DNA from: SIG220 sp045615545 | GTDB lineage: Bacteria; Bacillota_I; Bacilli_A; RFN20; CAG-826 | Length of the DNA: 51,938 nucleotides | Assembly (NCBI GenBank): GCA_045615545.1 | Contig: JAZLFA010000021.1 | Span: 1-51,938 of the forward strand | Direction: 5' to 3' | Shown: piece after piece, positions 7,233 through 16,603 of the stretch | How the letters are laid out: every line of letters starts with the position of its first letter | Position numbering within the stretch: position 1 is the first letter of the stretch | Notes under the pieces: generated by a model | Seen by the model: only the letters and a program-made list of their open reading frames with translations | Databases searched by the model: none | Told to the model about the DNA's origin: nothing | Made by a program: the position numbers and the translations under genes

Positions 7233-8741
7233 TTATTTTTTAGTTAATGTAATACTAGCGGATTCGTTATTCGCATAGTTTATATGAAATTCCCAACCTA
7301 GTGGACTACTACCACCTAAATCATTATTCATATATTCGCCGTTAACAAAAAACTTTGCGTAGTCACTTTGAGTAAAAGTTGTGTTAGTGGTAAATAAATC
7401 TCTTGCGGAAAGCTGAGCATTTTTGTGGTCTCTGTTTTTATCATTGGCTTTTATTAATTCTAATAATTTGTATTTATAATATTTTCCTGATAGTTTTGGC
7501 AAATAATCCGCTAACTCTTTAGAAGTATCAGAAGAATAGGATGTGTTAGATTCTAATAATGTATAGCCATAACGTGTATTTGGATCAATTTTTGTGACGA
7601 TATCTTTTTCAAGATATTGTGGCTCCCCGCCTATAATTCGCGCTGGTGAAATTAATCTAGAATCAACGTGCCATAAACGAATGCCAGGTGTATTTGGACC
7701 AACATATGAAGAACGATCATAATCATACCTGGTATCGAATTCATTTAAACCTGTTGGCGTATATAATTCTAATAACATATATTCATCATAAGGTGAACTA
7801 ACTTTGTGATTAGCAAGAAGTATAACTTCTCTTGTTTGCGAGAATGGCTTAATTGATATAGTCATTGATTCGTTCGGAATATATGTTTTAGTCCAATTTA
7901 GTTGTAGTAGACTATATGGGTCATGCATTCCAATATTGTAGTCTTGCATGGAAAAATAACCTGCCGCTTGATAACCAGATTTTGTGTTGTAATCGTAATA
8001 ATCTTCAAATCCTAGTGCGTGGCCAAATTCATGGATGTACGTATGGGCATCAATTTTGCAATGTCTATTGTCTTGATACATAAAATCATAACTTGCCCAC
8101 ATAAATGTATTTGCTATTGGGGTATCTGTTAAATTTTCTTCCTGTACCCAATATGTGTATGCCCAAAGATTTTCATTTCCAAGACTGGATGTATTATGTG
8201 CTACTCCATAAATTAATGAAACACAATCTATAAAGCCATTATGGTCTGAATCATAGGATTCAAATTCATCTATTGTTACAGAATTTTTAAAATTTTGTAC
8301 TGCATTTTTTAATAAAGCTATAGTTTTGTTACTATCATTAATTGTTCCTGAATGAACTTTTGCTTCATACCAGTTTGTTACTGTTCCATTTAATTGGAAC
8401 ATTCCTAAACCTTCTTCCTCGTAATATCCTTTTACGCTTCTCCAACCAGTTTCTTCATTGGTCCCAAAGAAAGCGGAATCAATATCTGACAAAATTTTGT
8501 CTTTATTAGATATATAATTTGATGAGTCAGTAAACCACACTGGAATAACTAATACTTTTCCACCTCTAGTGCTAACTGTGTCCGTTAGATATATTGAATA
8601 TTCATTAAGTTTATCCATTGTATCGTCTAACACGGTTGGATCTATGTGCCTTTCTTCTATTGAACTTGACGGCGAACTTAAAGAACAGCTAACAAGACTA
8701 ATTGTAAGTAGTGATAGAAGTGCGAATAATCTTTTTTTCAT
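7233..8741 (-). CDS. M6-type metalloprotease lipoprotein
   Basis: The start is placed at the ATG giving a normal lipoprotein signal (MKKRLFALLSLLTISLVSC, lipid Cys at 19). An ATG 7 codons upstream, at 8762, is possible but unneeded. The 502-aa protein has the zinc-protease motif H-E-F-G-H-A-L-G-F-E-D-Y-Y-D near 237-250, which fits the immune-inhibitor A/M6 family (HExxHxxGxxDxxD type). Asp-rich segments around 164-175 (DSDHNGFID) look like a calcium-binding loop. It would be a membrane-tethered secreted peptidase degrading host or dietary protein. It is transcribed divergently from surE from an overlapping promoter region. Confidence 0.85.
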   Translation of the reverse strand: MKKRLFALLSLLTISLVSCSLSSPSSSIEERHIDPTVLDDTMDKLNEYSIYLTDTVSTRGGKVLVIPVWFTDSSNYISNKDKILSDIDSAFFGTNEETGWRSVKGYYEEEGLGMFQLNGTVTNWYEAKVHSGTINDSNKTIALLKNAVQNFKNSVTIDEFESYDSDHNGFIDCVSLIYGVAHNTSSLGNENLWAYTYWVQEENLTDTPIANTFMWASYDFMYQDNRHCKIDAHTYIHEFGHALGFEDYYDYNTKSGYQAAGYFSMQDYNIGMHDPYSLLQLNWTKTYIPNESMTISIKPFSQTREVILLANHKVSSPYDEYMLLELYTPTGLNEFDTRYDYDRSSYVGPNTPGIRLWHVDSRLISPARIIGGEPQYLEKDIVTKIDPNTRYGYTLLESNTSYSSDTSKELADYLPKLSGKYYKYKLLELIKANDKNRDHKNAQLSARDLFTTNTTFTQSDYAKFFVNGEYMNNDLGGSSPLGWEFHINYANNESASITLTKK

Positions 8742-8780
8742 CTTATTAATTTGTAAAAACATCTTAGATATTTTTATGGA

Positions 8781-8805
8781 ATTATAATACTATTCATTTT
8801 ACAAT
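8781..8805. promoter_or_regulatory. Divergent -10 boxes between the protease and surE
   Basis: ATTATAAT at 8781-8788 reads as a -10 box on both strands. A second plus-strand box, TACAAT at 8800-8805, lies exactly 6 nt before the surE ATG, which has no Shine-Dalgarno and may therefore be leaderless. Confidence 0.45.
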
Positions 8806-8811
8806 ACTTAT

Positions 8812-9522
8812 ATGAAAATTTTATTAACAAATGATGATGGATATAATTCTAAAGGAATTAATTTATTATTAAATAAATTAAAAAAATATGGAGAAATTGT
8901 AATTGTTGCGCCAAAAGAACATATGTCTGCTAAATCGGTGTCGATTTCTTTAGGGTGTGGACATGAAGTGAAAAAAGTGAGTGAAAATATTTTTTATATG
9001 GACGGCACTCCTGCTGATTGCGTTGCTTTTGCTCTTTCAAATTTAAATATTGATTTTGATTTAGTGGTTTCTGGATGCAATGATGGTTGGAATGTATCTT
9101 ATGATACTATGTATAGCGGAACGATTGGTGCTTGTTTGCAGGCATTAACATTTAGAAAACCAACGATTGCTATATCATGTGAACACAATTTTGAAATCGT
9201 TGATAAATATTTTGATGAAGTATTTAAATATATAAATACTCACGACATGATTTCTAATGAATATTTACTTAATATCAATTTCCCTTTGGGAGATAAGGTG
9301 AAAAAGATTAGTGTTGGTACGTTATTTTATCGTCAAACTGTTACATTTTACACAAAAGAAGATGATGGATATCACGCATACCGAAATATAGTTGAAGATT
9401 ATTCGAGTGACAAAAATAGTGACTGTTACCAAGTAGAACATGGAATTTGCAGTATCGTTCCACTAAATAAGTCGTTATTTAATCTTTCGATATATGATAA
9501 ATTGGTAAAGAAGGAGAAATAA
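8812..9522 (+). CDS. surE: 5'/3'-nucleotidase SurE
   Basis: The 236-aa protein has the SurE signature MKILLTNDDGYNSKGI, with the metal-binding Asp pair at residues 8-9. It also has SAKSVSISLG near 43-52, a T-P-A-D-C-V segment near 66 and S-G-C-N-D-G-W near 87, with the family Asn that binds metal. SurE enzymes dephosphorylate nucleoside monophosphates and are cytoplasmic. Length is close to the family norm of about 250. It is followed after 2 nt by a membrane-anchored unknown protein, whose ribosome site lies inside the end of surE, so they form an operon. The start has no ribosome site. Confidence 0.93.
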   Translation: MKILLTNDDGYNSKGINLLLNKLKKYGEIVIVAPKEHMSAKSVSISLGCGHEVKKVSENIFYMDGTPADCVAFALSNLNIDFDLVVSGCNDGWNVSYDTMYSGTIGACLQALTFRKPTIAISCEHNFEIVDKYFDEVFKYINTHDMISNEYLLNINFPLGDKVKKISVGTLFYRQTVTFYTKEDDGYHAYRNIVEDYSSDKNSDCYQVEHGICSIVPLNKSLFNLSIYDKLVKKEK

Positions 9523-9524
9523 TT

Positions 9525-11279
9525 ATGGCACCTATTGGACAAAAGAAAAAAGGACACAAGGGACTATGGATAACATTAACTATTGTGTTTGTGTTAATCC
9601 TTTTACCTATTGGTCTACTTTATGGATGTTTCTTTGATCCTACTATTAAAGACTTAAGTGGCATTCAGCCAATGGAAATGAATGAAATATTTCCTAATAC
9701 AGTAGTTGATATGTTCGATGATACAAAAAGTGAAGAACATGCGATGAAAATGAAAATTACTGAAAACTCATTAAACTCGATATTAACTAATGTATTTCAA
9801 ACAAAATTACCACAAAATGCAAAAGATTATATTCCGCAAGCTTATTTAGAGATTGATGAGACAAACAAAATTTATAATTTTGTTGTTGCGTTGAATGCAT
9901 TTAATATATTTAAAACAAGAGCGATTATTAAAGCTGAATTAAGTAATACAAATCCAACATTACCTGGATTAATATTTAATATTAAAGATATTCAACTTGG
10001 TCGTATTCCTGGTATGAGAGATTTATCTCATAACTTATTAAAAAATGTTATTAGTGATGAAAAAATTAGGTCAATGTTTGCTGATGCTGGTTTACATGTC
10101 GAACCTCATTTAGATGAACATTATATTTATTATTCAACAACAAACATCGTTAATGACTTAAGTTCTAAAATGGGTAGCGCTGGTGGGCAAAATGCATTAT
10201 TCGTTTCAATGTTTAAAGAGATGCTATCTGCTCATAAATTTAATTTTGATTTCTATTCAAACAAAATGATTCTTGGTGCGCTTCCACTTCTAGAATTTCA
10301 TACAAACGAAAACTATTGTAGTTCTGAATATACAATTAATTTGGGCGTTGATGATTCAATTAATAATTTCTTAATTCCGCTTATGAATGAAGGAAAATTT
10401 TCTGATTCTACTGGAAAATTAATTGAAAACGATCTCAAGATTGCTGTTCGTTTCTTATCAATGGGTATTAATAATATTGGAAGCGATGAAAGAGAAATTA
10501 TTAATAACAAATACAAAAATGACTTTGTTAGAATATTCAAAACAAAGGGTATTAATTCTATTGAAGAATATACCGAAATAAGAGAAGAAATTTTTGGTCC
10601 AACCGGCACACCAATTAACGACTTGATGTCAAACAAAGTTAAAAATGAGATTAATAATGCTGGCAGTACCGACCTTGAAAGAGTTCAATATTTTATTGAA
10701 GGTAATAAAATTAGTGTTAATGTAAACGAAGTGGAACTTCATGATGTTATCAAAACAACCAATCCTGTAGGATTTTCTTATACATTCCAGAGAAGACTCG
10801 ATGATGATAGCGGCTATAAATTAAATTACATGGTTATCGATAATTTCTATTTCAATATCATTAACAATAAAATGTATGTAGTATTTGGTATTAATCTTAA
10901 TGGTTATGAAACATCATTAATTTTAACTTCCACTGCAAAAACTGGTTCAACTGGAACTGAACTTGAGTTCCCTATTTCAAGCGATAATGTTTATTACGGT
11001 ACATACAAATGTAGCGTAGATATGTATGATGCATTTATTTCACTAGTTGATGATGCATTCAAAGGTGGGGGAGCAAGTTGGTTTAAGCTTAAAGGAAAAG
11101 AAGCGTTTATAGTTGACTTTACCACTGCCTTAAGCCAATGTAGTGAACTATCAAAAATTGAGAGCATGGCTAAAGCCATGGGTTATTCCAGGGAAGTAAC
11201 AGTCGAAGCGAAAAATAATGCTGATAAAATCAGTGATGTTGGTTATCTTAATCTAACACTTGGCTTCAAGAAAGATTAA
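9525..11279 (+). CDS. Membrane-anchored extracytoplasmic protein, unknown
   Basis: The 584-aa protein has a basic N-terminus, one transmembrane helix at ~13-34 (LWITLTIVFVLILLPIGLLYG), and then a long outside domain with no family I can name. The first part after the helix (KITENSLNSILTNVF, later NFVVALNAFNIFKTRAIIKAEL) faintly resembles YpmS-like lipid-binding folds, but this is weak. It has no catalytic motif and no LPXTG. GGAG lies 8 nt before the ATG. Being coupled to surE, it may be made together with it, but nothing shows a shared function. Confidence 0.7.
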   Translation: MAPIGQKKKGHKGLWITLTIVFVLILLPIGLLYGCFFDPTIKDLSGIQPMEMNEIFPNTVVDMFDDTKSEEHAMKMKITENSLNSILTNVFQTKLPQNAKDYIPQAYLEIDETNKIYNFVVALNAFNIFKTRAIIKAELSNTNPTLPGLIFNIKDIQLGRIPGMRDLSHNLLKNVISDEKIRSMFADAGLHVEPHLDEHYIYYSTTNIVNDLSSKMGSAGGQNALFVSMFKEMLSAHKFNFDFYSNKMILGALPLLEFHTNENYCSSEYTINLGVDDSINNFLIPLMNEGKFSDSTGKLIENDLKIAVRFLSMGINNIGSDEREIINNKYKNDFVRIFKTKGINSIEEYTEIREEIFGPTGTPINDLMSNKVKNEINNAGSTDLERVQYFIEGNKISVNVNEVELHDVIKTTNPVGFSYTFQRRLDDDSGYKLNYMVIDNFYFNIINNKMYVVFGINLNGYETSLILTSTAKTGSTGTELEFPISSDNVYYGTYKCSVDMYDAFISLVDDAFKGGGASWFKLKGKEAFIVDFTTALSQCSELSKIESMAKAMGYSREVTVEAKNNADKISDVGYLNLTLGFKKD

Positions 11280-11305
11280 TAGTTTTAATTATTAACGTTA
11301 AGTTA

Positions 11306-11327
11306 TATAATTACATAGTAAAGGGGA
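11306..11327 (+). promoter_or_regulatory. -10 box and ribosome site of fba
   Basis: TATAAT at 11306-11311, 28 nt before the ATG, with AAGGGG at 11321-11326 as ribosome site. The -35 is weak, but fba appears to have its own promoter. Confidence 0.6.
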
Positions 11328-11333
11328 AAACAT

Positions 11334-12314
11334 ATGCCATTAGTTAATTCTAAAGAAATGTTTAAAAAAGCCTATGAAGGCGGATACGCAATTGGCGCGT
11401 TTAATGTCAATAACATGGAAATCATTCAAGGTATCGTTGAAGCTGCTACCGAATGTAAATCTCCAATCATTTTGCAAGTTTCTTCCGGAGCAAGAAAATA
11501 TGCAAAACCAAAATATTTAGTGCACTTAGTTAAAGCTGCTGTTGAAGAATCTGGTTTACCAATCGTCTTACACTTAGATCACGGTGATTCTTATGAACTT
11601 TGCCGCGATTGTATCGATGATGGTTTTACATCAGTTATGATTGATTGCTCTAGCAAATCATTTGAAGAGAATGTTGCGATTACTAAAAAGGTCGTTGAAT
11701 ATGCTCACGATACTTCTAAACATCCATATGTTACAGTTGAAGCCGAACTTGGTACATTAGCAGGTGTTGAAGATGATGTTAAAGTTGAATTTGGAAAATC
11801 AAGTTATACTGATCCAAATCAAGTTGAAGAATTTGTTAAAAGAACAGGTGTTGATAGTTTAGCTATCGCAATTGGTACCTCACATGGTGCTTATAAATTC
11901 AAACCTGAACAATGCACACGTAATGCCGAAGGCATTCTTTGTCCACCTCCACTAAGATTTGATATCTTAGAAGAAGTTAGTAAGAGACTTCCTGGCTTCC
12001 CAATTGTTTTACATGGTGCAAGTTCAGTTGTTCAATCATTTGTTAAAACCATCAATGAAAATGGTGGACAAATGCCAGATGCAGTTGGAATTCCAGAAGA
12101 TCAATTACGCAAAGCTGCTAGCATGGCTGTTTGTAAGATCAACATTGATAGTGACTTACGTTTAGGTATGACTGCTGCTATTCGTGAACACTTTGTTGCT
12201 CATCCAGAACACTTCGATCCAAGACAATATTTAGGCCCTGGTAGAGATAATGTTCGCGCTATCGTAAAACACAAGATTTGTGATGTTTTAGGTAGTGAAG
12301 GTAAAGCTTTATAA
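11334..12314 (+). CDS. fba: Class II fructose-1,6-bisphosphate aldolase
   Basis: The 326-aa protein has the class II zinc aldolase motifs: NVNN near 23, HLDHG near 80-84 (Zn/catalytic His and Asp), VEAELGTLAGVEDD near 134-147 (Zn glutamate), later SHG (~185) and LHGASS (~228). It splits fructose-1,6-bisphosphate into glyceraldehyde-3-phosphate and dihydroxyacetone phosphate in glycolysis in the cytoplasm. Length is slightly above the ~285-310 norm because of an insertion near 240-255. It is monocistronic: own promoter, strong ribosome site, and a perfect terminator 20 nt downstream. Confidence 0.95.
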   Translation: MPLVNSKEMFKKAYEGGYAIGAFNVNNMEIIQGIVEAATECKSPIILQVSSGARKYAKPKYLVHLVKAAVEESGLPIVLHLDHGDSYELCRDCIDDGFTSVMIDCSSKSFEENVAITKKVVEYAHDTSKHPYVTVEAELGTLAGVEDDVKVEFGKSSYTDPNQVEEFVKRTGVDSLAIAIGTSHGAYKFKPEQCTRNAEGILCPPPLRFDILEEVSKRLPGFPIVLHGASSVVQSFVKTINENGGQMPDAVGIPEDQLRKAASMAVCKINIDSDLRLGMTAAIREHFVAHPEHFDPRQYLGPGRDNVRAIVKHKICDVLGSEGKAL

Positions 12315-12333
12315 TCATTACATATTTATATTA

Positions 12334-12360
12334 GACCTCCTATGGAGGTCTTTTATTTTA
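12334..12360 (+). terminator. Rho-independent terminator of fba
   Basis: GACCTCC and GGAGGTC form a perfect 7-bp stem around TAT, followed by TTTTATTTT. Confidence 0.92.
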
Positions 12361-12385
12361 CGTTTTTTTGTTTTAAAATAGTGAT

Positions 12386-13087
12386 ATGGAATTTTACGGA
12401 TTAGAGAAATTATCATTAGTTGATTATGATGGACATATTGCCTGTACTTTATTTACTAAAGGCTGTAATTTTCGTTGTCCTTTTTGCCATAATTCTTTTT
12501 TGGTTTTACCTGAAGTTAGTGTTGAACCAATTCCATTTAACGAAATATTAGTTTATTTAAAAAAACGTGTTGGTGTCCTTGACGGGGTTGTTATTACTGG
12601 TGGCGAACCTACATTAATGCCTGATTTAATCGATAAAGTTAGTGCGATTAAAGAGCTTGGCTACGATATTAAATTAGATACAAACGGAACACATCCTGAA
12701 ATAATAAAAAAATTAATTGATAATCAATTAATTGATTATATCGCTATGGATATTAAAACATCTATTAGTCAATATTCTTCTATTACTGATGCATTTGTAA
12801 ATATTGAAATGATTAAAGAAAGTATTTCGATAATTATGAATAGTGGTGTGGAATATGAATTTAGAACTACATTGATTAAAGAATTTCATAATATTGATGT
12901 AATAAAAGATATTGCTAAATTGATTGATGGGGCAAAAAAATATCGCCTTCAACTATATATAGATACCGATAATTGTATAAGTCATGGTTTCCATGATATT
13001 GAAACTAGTGAAGCTAATTCCTATATAGAGATATTAAAAGACCACATTCAAGATGTGGCCCTTCGTGGTTATAAATTGGATTATTAA
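12386..13087 (+). CDS. nrdG: Anaerobic ribonucleotide reductase activating radical-SAM protein
   Basis: The 233-aa protein carries the radical SAM cluster motif C27-x3-C31-x2-C34 (GCNFRCPFCHN), then TGGEPTL near 71-77 and a downstream D-T-N-G, typical of activases. The length and N-terminus (FYGLEKLSLVDYDG) match the NrdG-like activase group of about 230 residues. It installs the glycyl radical on NrdD, encoded on the opposite strand at 13991-16369, so the pair are neighbours but converge. TAAAAT at 12374-12379 lies 6 nt before the ATG and there is no ribosome site, suggesting a leaderless mRNA. It overlaps the trxB stop by 4 bp. Confidence 0.88.
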   Translation: MEFYGLEKLSLVDYDGHIACTLFTKGCNFRCPFCHNSFLVLPEVSVEPIPFNEILVYLKKRVGVLDGVVITGGEPTLMPDLIDKVSAIKELGYDIKLDTNGTHPEIIKKLIDNQLIDYIAMDIKTSISQYSSITDAFVNIEMIKESISIIMNSGVEYEFRTTLIKEFHNIDVIKDIAKLIDGAKKYRLQLYIDTDNCISHGFHDIETSEANSYIEILKDHIQDVALRGYKLDY

Positions 13088-13998
13088 TTATCTAAATATC
13101 TTAACGCCATTGTGGCTGCAATAGCGCCATCGTTACATGCTGTAACAACTTGTCTAACATCCTTAACGGTACAATCTCCTGATGCAAATAAGCCGGGAGT
13201 TTTTGTTTCCATTTTTTCATTAACAACAATAAAGCCTTTGTTTAAATCAACCACATTTTTGTAGCGTTCATTATCTGGAATTTGTCCAATAGCAATAAAA
13301 ACACCCTCACAAGAAATTTTAAATTCTTCGTTTGTTTTTGTGTTTGTAAATGTTAAACCAGTAAGCTCATTTTTACCTTCAAAACTCTTTAGTGAAAGAT
13401 TATGGAAATATTCCAAATTATCTTTATTTTTGATTCTTTCAATTAATATATTATCAGCAAAGAATTTGTCAAAAAGTGTGCAAATTGTAACTTTTTTACA
13501 GTAATTTGTTAATAATATTGCATATTGTAACGCTGTATTCGCATCGCCAATAACTACAACATCTTTTCCTTTATAGAAGGCTCCATCACAAACAGCACAA
13601 TAACTAATTCCGTGTCCAACAAATTCTTCTTCTTTATAAACGCCGATATGACGATGCTTAACGCCTGTTGATAAGATGACTGTTTTTGAGAAGTGAGTTC
13701 CGTAATTGGTTTTAACTTCAAAAATATTATTTTGTTTTTGAATTTCTAAAACTTCTTCTGCCTCAAATTCAACACCAAGGTTATCAATTTGATCAAATAA
13801 ATTTGATGCGTATTGTTCACCACTAATTTCAATAATCGATGGAATATTTTCTACTCTAGGTGAATTTGCAATTTGTCCACCAAAGTTATCTTTTTCGATA
13901 ATTAAAACTTTTTTGCCACCCCTCAATGCATATAATGCAGCAGTCATTCCAGAAGGACCGCCACCTATAACAATCACATCAAAGATATTGTTAGGCAT
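13084..13998 (-). CDS. trxB: Thioredoxin reductase (FAD/NADPH)
   Basis: The 304-aa protein has the N-terminal FAD motif V-I-G-G-G-P-S-G-M near 12, the redox pair CAVC near 132-135, an NADPH motif V-V-I-G-D-A-N near 150, and the C-terminal FAD motif G-L-F-A-S-G-D-C. The start is taken at ATG 13998, preceded by GAGGGAAG at good spacing; an upstream TTG at 14013 is less likely. It overlaps the end of nrdD by 8 bp, so it is translated with it. The nrdD product ends in a glutaredoxin-like domain, and this reductase very probably recycles that domain or a thioredoxin to feed ribonucleotide reduction. Confidence 0.93.
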   Translation of the reverse strand: MPNNIFDVIVIGGGPSGMTAALYALRGGKKVLIIEKDNFGGQIANSPRVENIPSIIEISGEQYASNLFDQIDNLGVEFEAEEVLEIQKQNNIFEVKTNYGTHFSKTVILSTGVKHRHIGVYKEEEFVGHGISYCAVCDGAFYKGKDVVVIGDANTALQYAILLTNYCKKVTICTLFDKFFADNILIERIKNKDNLEYFHNLSLKSFEGKNELTGLTFTNTKTNEEFKISCEGVFIAIGQIPDNERYKNVVDLNKGFIVVNEKMETKTPGLFASGDCTVKDVRQVVTACNDGAIAATMALRYLDN

Positions 13999-16369
13999 TT
14001 TTTCTTCCCTCAATCCAGCCTTTAATTAATGAGGCATTATCGTAAATATCATAGCCGCCATTATTATTTGGCACTAATAGAGTTGGAGCTTTTTTAATTC
14101 CAAATTCTTTTGTAATTTCAACATCATCTTCAGCATCAACGGCATTATATTCAATATTAGCTTTAGCTAATAACATTTTTGCCATCTTACAGTTAGGACA
14201 AGTTTTTGTTGTAAACAAAATTAATCCTTCTAATTTGTGTGCATTTTTAGGATCGACATCAACTTTTTCTTCTTTAACTACATCGCGCTTTAAAGAACTT
14301 GTAGCGTAGTTATAAGTTTTTCTATGTTTAAATTCTTCAAGTTTGCCAGTATTCCAGTTTTGAACAGGACGATAATATCCAGTAATACGTGAGTAAACCT
14401 CTGTAACTTCACCACATTTAGGACATTTATATACTTCACCAGAAATATAGCCATGGTTTTTACAAACTGAGTATGTCGGTGACATTGTATAGTATGGAAT
14501 ATGATAATTTTCAGCAATTGTTTTAACTAATTTCATACAGCTTTGCCAATCAGGTAATCTTTGTCCAAGGAATGTATGAAATACTGTGCCTGATGTATAT
14601 AGAGTTTGTAATTCATCTTGAATATCTAAAGCTGCAAATACATCTTCAGTATAGCCAACTGGAAGATGGCTAGAATTTGTATAATATGGTGCATCAACAT
14701 TATCACTTGCAGTGATAATATCTGGATATTTTTCCACGTCATGTTTTGCTAAACGATATGCAGTAGATTCAGCAGGTGTTGCTTCTAAGTTATATAAATC
14801 TCCGTATCTTTCTTGATAATCAGATAATTTATTTCTCATAAAGTTAAGGACATCTTTGGCAAACTTTTGTGCCTTTGCATCAGTTAAATCACATTTTAAC
14901 CAACGTGCATTTTCGCATGCTTCATTCATACCAACTAATCCAATTGTGGAGAAGTGGTTATTGAATGTTCCTAAATATCTTTTTGTATATGGATATAATC
15001 CTGCTTCAAGGAGTTTTGAAATAACATCCCTTTTAATTTTTAAGCTTCTAGCAGATATATCCATCATCTTCTCGAGTCGATTATAGAAATCTTTTTCATC
15101 AGTTGCTAAATAAGCGATTCTAGGCATATTGATTGTAACAACACCAACAGAGCCTGTTGATTCACCAGAACCAAAGAAACCACCAGATTTCTTTCTTAAT
15201 TCTCTTAAATCAAGACGTAGTCTGCAGCACATACTTCTAACATCACTTGGTTCCATATCGCTATTGATATAGTTTGAAAAGTATGGTGTTCCGTATTTAG
15301 CGGTCATTGTGAATAATAACTTATTATTATCGGTTTCGCTCCAATCAAAATTTCTGGTAATTGAATATGTTGGAATTGGATATTGGAATCCTCTTCCGTT
15401 AGCGTCTCCTTCAATCATGATTTCAATGAAGGCTTTATTAATCATATCCATTTCAGCTTTACAATCTTTATATTTGAATGGCATTTCTTTTCCACCAACC
15501 AAAGCGTTTAATTCAGCCATATCATTTGGAACTGTCCAGTCTAATGTAATATTGGTGAATGGTGCTTGTGTTCCCCATCTTGATGGAGTGTTAACACCAT
15601 AAACAAATGATTGAATACATTGTTTAACTTCTTTATATGTTAGGTGATCTGTTTTTACAAAAGGTGCTAAATAAGTATCAAATGAAGAGAAAGCTTGAGC
15701 ACCAGCCCATTCATTTTGCATAATACCCAAGAAGTTAACCATTTGGTTACATAATGTAGATAAGTGGCTTGCTGGGGAAGATGTAATTTTACCTGTTACG
15801 CCGCCTAATCCTTCTTGAATTAATTGTTTAAGTGACCAGCCAGCACAATAACCAGTGAGCATACTTAAATCATGAATATGTATATCTGCATTTCTGTGGG
15901 CGTTTGCGATTTCTGGATCATAAACCTCGCTTAACCAATAGTTAGCGGTAATTGCGCCAGAGTTAGAGAGGATTAACCCACCAACACTGTAAGTAACTGT
16001 TGAGTTTTCTTTAACACGCCAGTCGGCAATTTTTAAATAATTATCAACTGTCTTCTTATAATCGAGTTCTGTTGAGCTAATTTCTCTTATGTTTTCATGT
16101 TGGCGACGATACACCATATAGCTTTTTGCAACATCGGCATATCCACACGCGACTAAAACGTTTTCAACGGAATCTTGAATGTCTTCAACGTTGATCTCAT
16201 CGTTAACAACTTTATTAGAAAAATCTCCAGATACTCTTAAAGCGAGTATTTGAATAATATCTTTCGTATATGCCTTATGTTCTGCAATAAAAGCCTTTTC
16301 TATTGCATTGGAAATCTTTTCCAAATCAAATGGCACTAATGAGCCATCTCTTTTTTTAATGTTGAGCAT
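13991..16369 (-). CDS. nrdD: Anaerobic ribonucleoside-triphosphate reductase fused to a glutaredoxin-like domain
   Basis: The 792-aa protein is class III ribonucleotide reductase. An ATP-cone lies at ~1-95, the large barrel follows, and the C-terminal zinc ribbon has a cysteine-rich CPKCGEV core near 645. The glycyl-radical loop RITGYYRP follows. After residue ~715 comes an extra thioredoxin-fold domain with CPNC at 724-727. It makes deoxynucleotides from NTPs without oxygen. AGGAGG lies 8 nt before the ATG. The fusion brings the electron donor into the same chain, and trxB follows with overlap; nrdG lies next to them on the other strand. This marks an anaerobic organism. Confidence 0.95.
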   Translation of the reverse strand: MLNIKKRDGSLVPFDLEKISNAIEKAFIAEHKAYTKDIIQILALRVSGDFSNKVVNDEINVEDIQDSVENVLVACGYADVAKSYMVYRRQHENIREISSTELDYKKTVDNYLKIADWRVKENSTVTYSVGGLILSNSGAITANYWLSEVYDPEIANAHRNADIHIHDLSMLTGYCAGWSLKQLIQEGLGGVTGKITSSPASHLSTLCNQMVNFLGIMQNEWAGAQAFSSFDTYLAPFVKTDHLTYKEVKQCIQSFVYGVNTPSRWGTQAPFTNITLDWTVPNDMAELNALVGGKEMPFKYKDCKAEMDMINKAFIEIMIEGDANGRGFQYPIPTYSITRNFDWSETDNNKLLFTMTAKYGTPYFSNYINSDMEPSDVRSMCCRLRLDLRELRKKSGGFFGSGESTGSVGVVTINMPRIAYLATDEKDFYNRLEKMMDISARSLKIKRDVISKLLEAGLYPYTKRYLGTFNNHFSTIGLVGMNEACENARWLKCDLTDAKAQKFAKDVLNFMRNKLSDYQERYGDLYNLEATPAESTAYRLAKHDVEKYPDIITASDNVDAPYYTNSSHLPVGYTEDVFAALDIQDELQTLYTSGTVFHTFLGQRLPDWQSCMKLVKTIAENYHIPYYTMSPTYSVCKNHGYISGEVYKCPKCGEVTEVYSRITGYYRPVQNWNTGKLEEFKHRKTYNYATSSLKRDVVKEEKVDVDPKNAHKLEGLILFTTKTCPNCKMAKMLLAKANIEYNAVDAEDDVEITKEFGIKKAPTLLVPNNNGGYDIYDNASLIKGWIEGRKNA

Positions 16370-16555
16370 AAAACTGTCCTCCTCTTCAATGACAAAGTTT
16401 TATTATTTTATGTATCTATATCTCTTTATTGATTCAGCACTAATCAAAAAAGGGAGTGTGCCAATATCTTATCTAATAATATATATGTAATTCAAGCATA
16501 AAAAACACTTTTTTAGACACGTTCTAAATGTGTATTTTTTACTATTAAACTACAA

Positions 16556-16582
16556 AAAGAAAAACCGCATTTTATTGCGGCT
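16556..16582 (-). terminator. Terminator of mscL
   Basis: On the minus strand CCGCA and TGCGG pair around ATAAAA, followed by TTTTTCTTTTT. It lies 22 nt past the mscL stop. Confidence 0.8.
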
Positions 16583-16603
16583 AATCTAATTTAAATTTAA
16601 AGA

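Noticed and set aside
13999..14013. TTG start five codons upstream for trxB
   Set aside because: ATG 13998 has GAGGGAAG at proper distance; the extension would only lengthen the overlap with nrdD.
16515..16540. ACAC..GTGT hairpin between mscL and nrdD
   Set aside because: Only a 4-bp stem in AT-rich DNA. I also looked for NrdR boxes in this gap and found none that match well.
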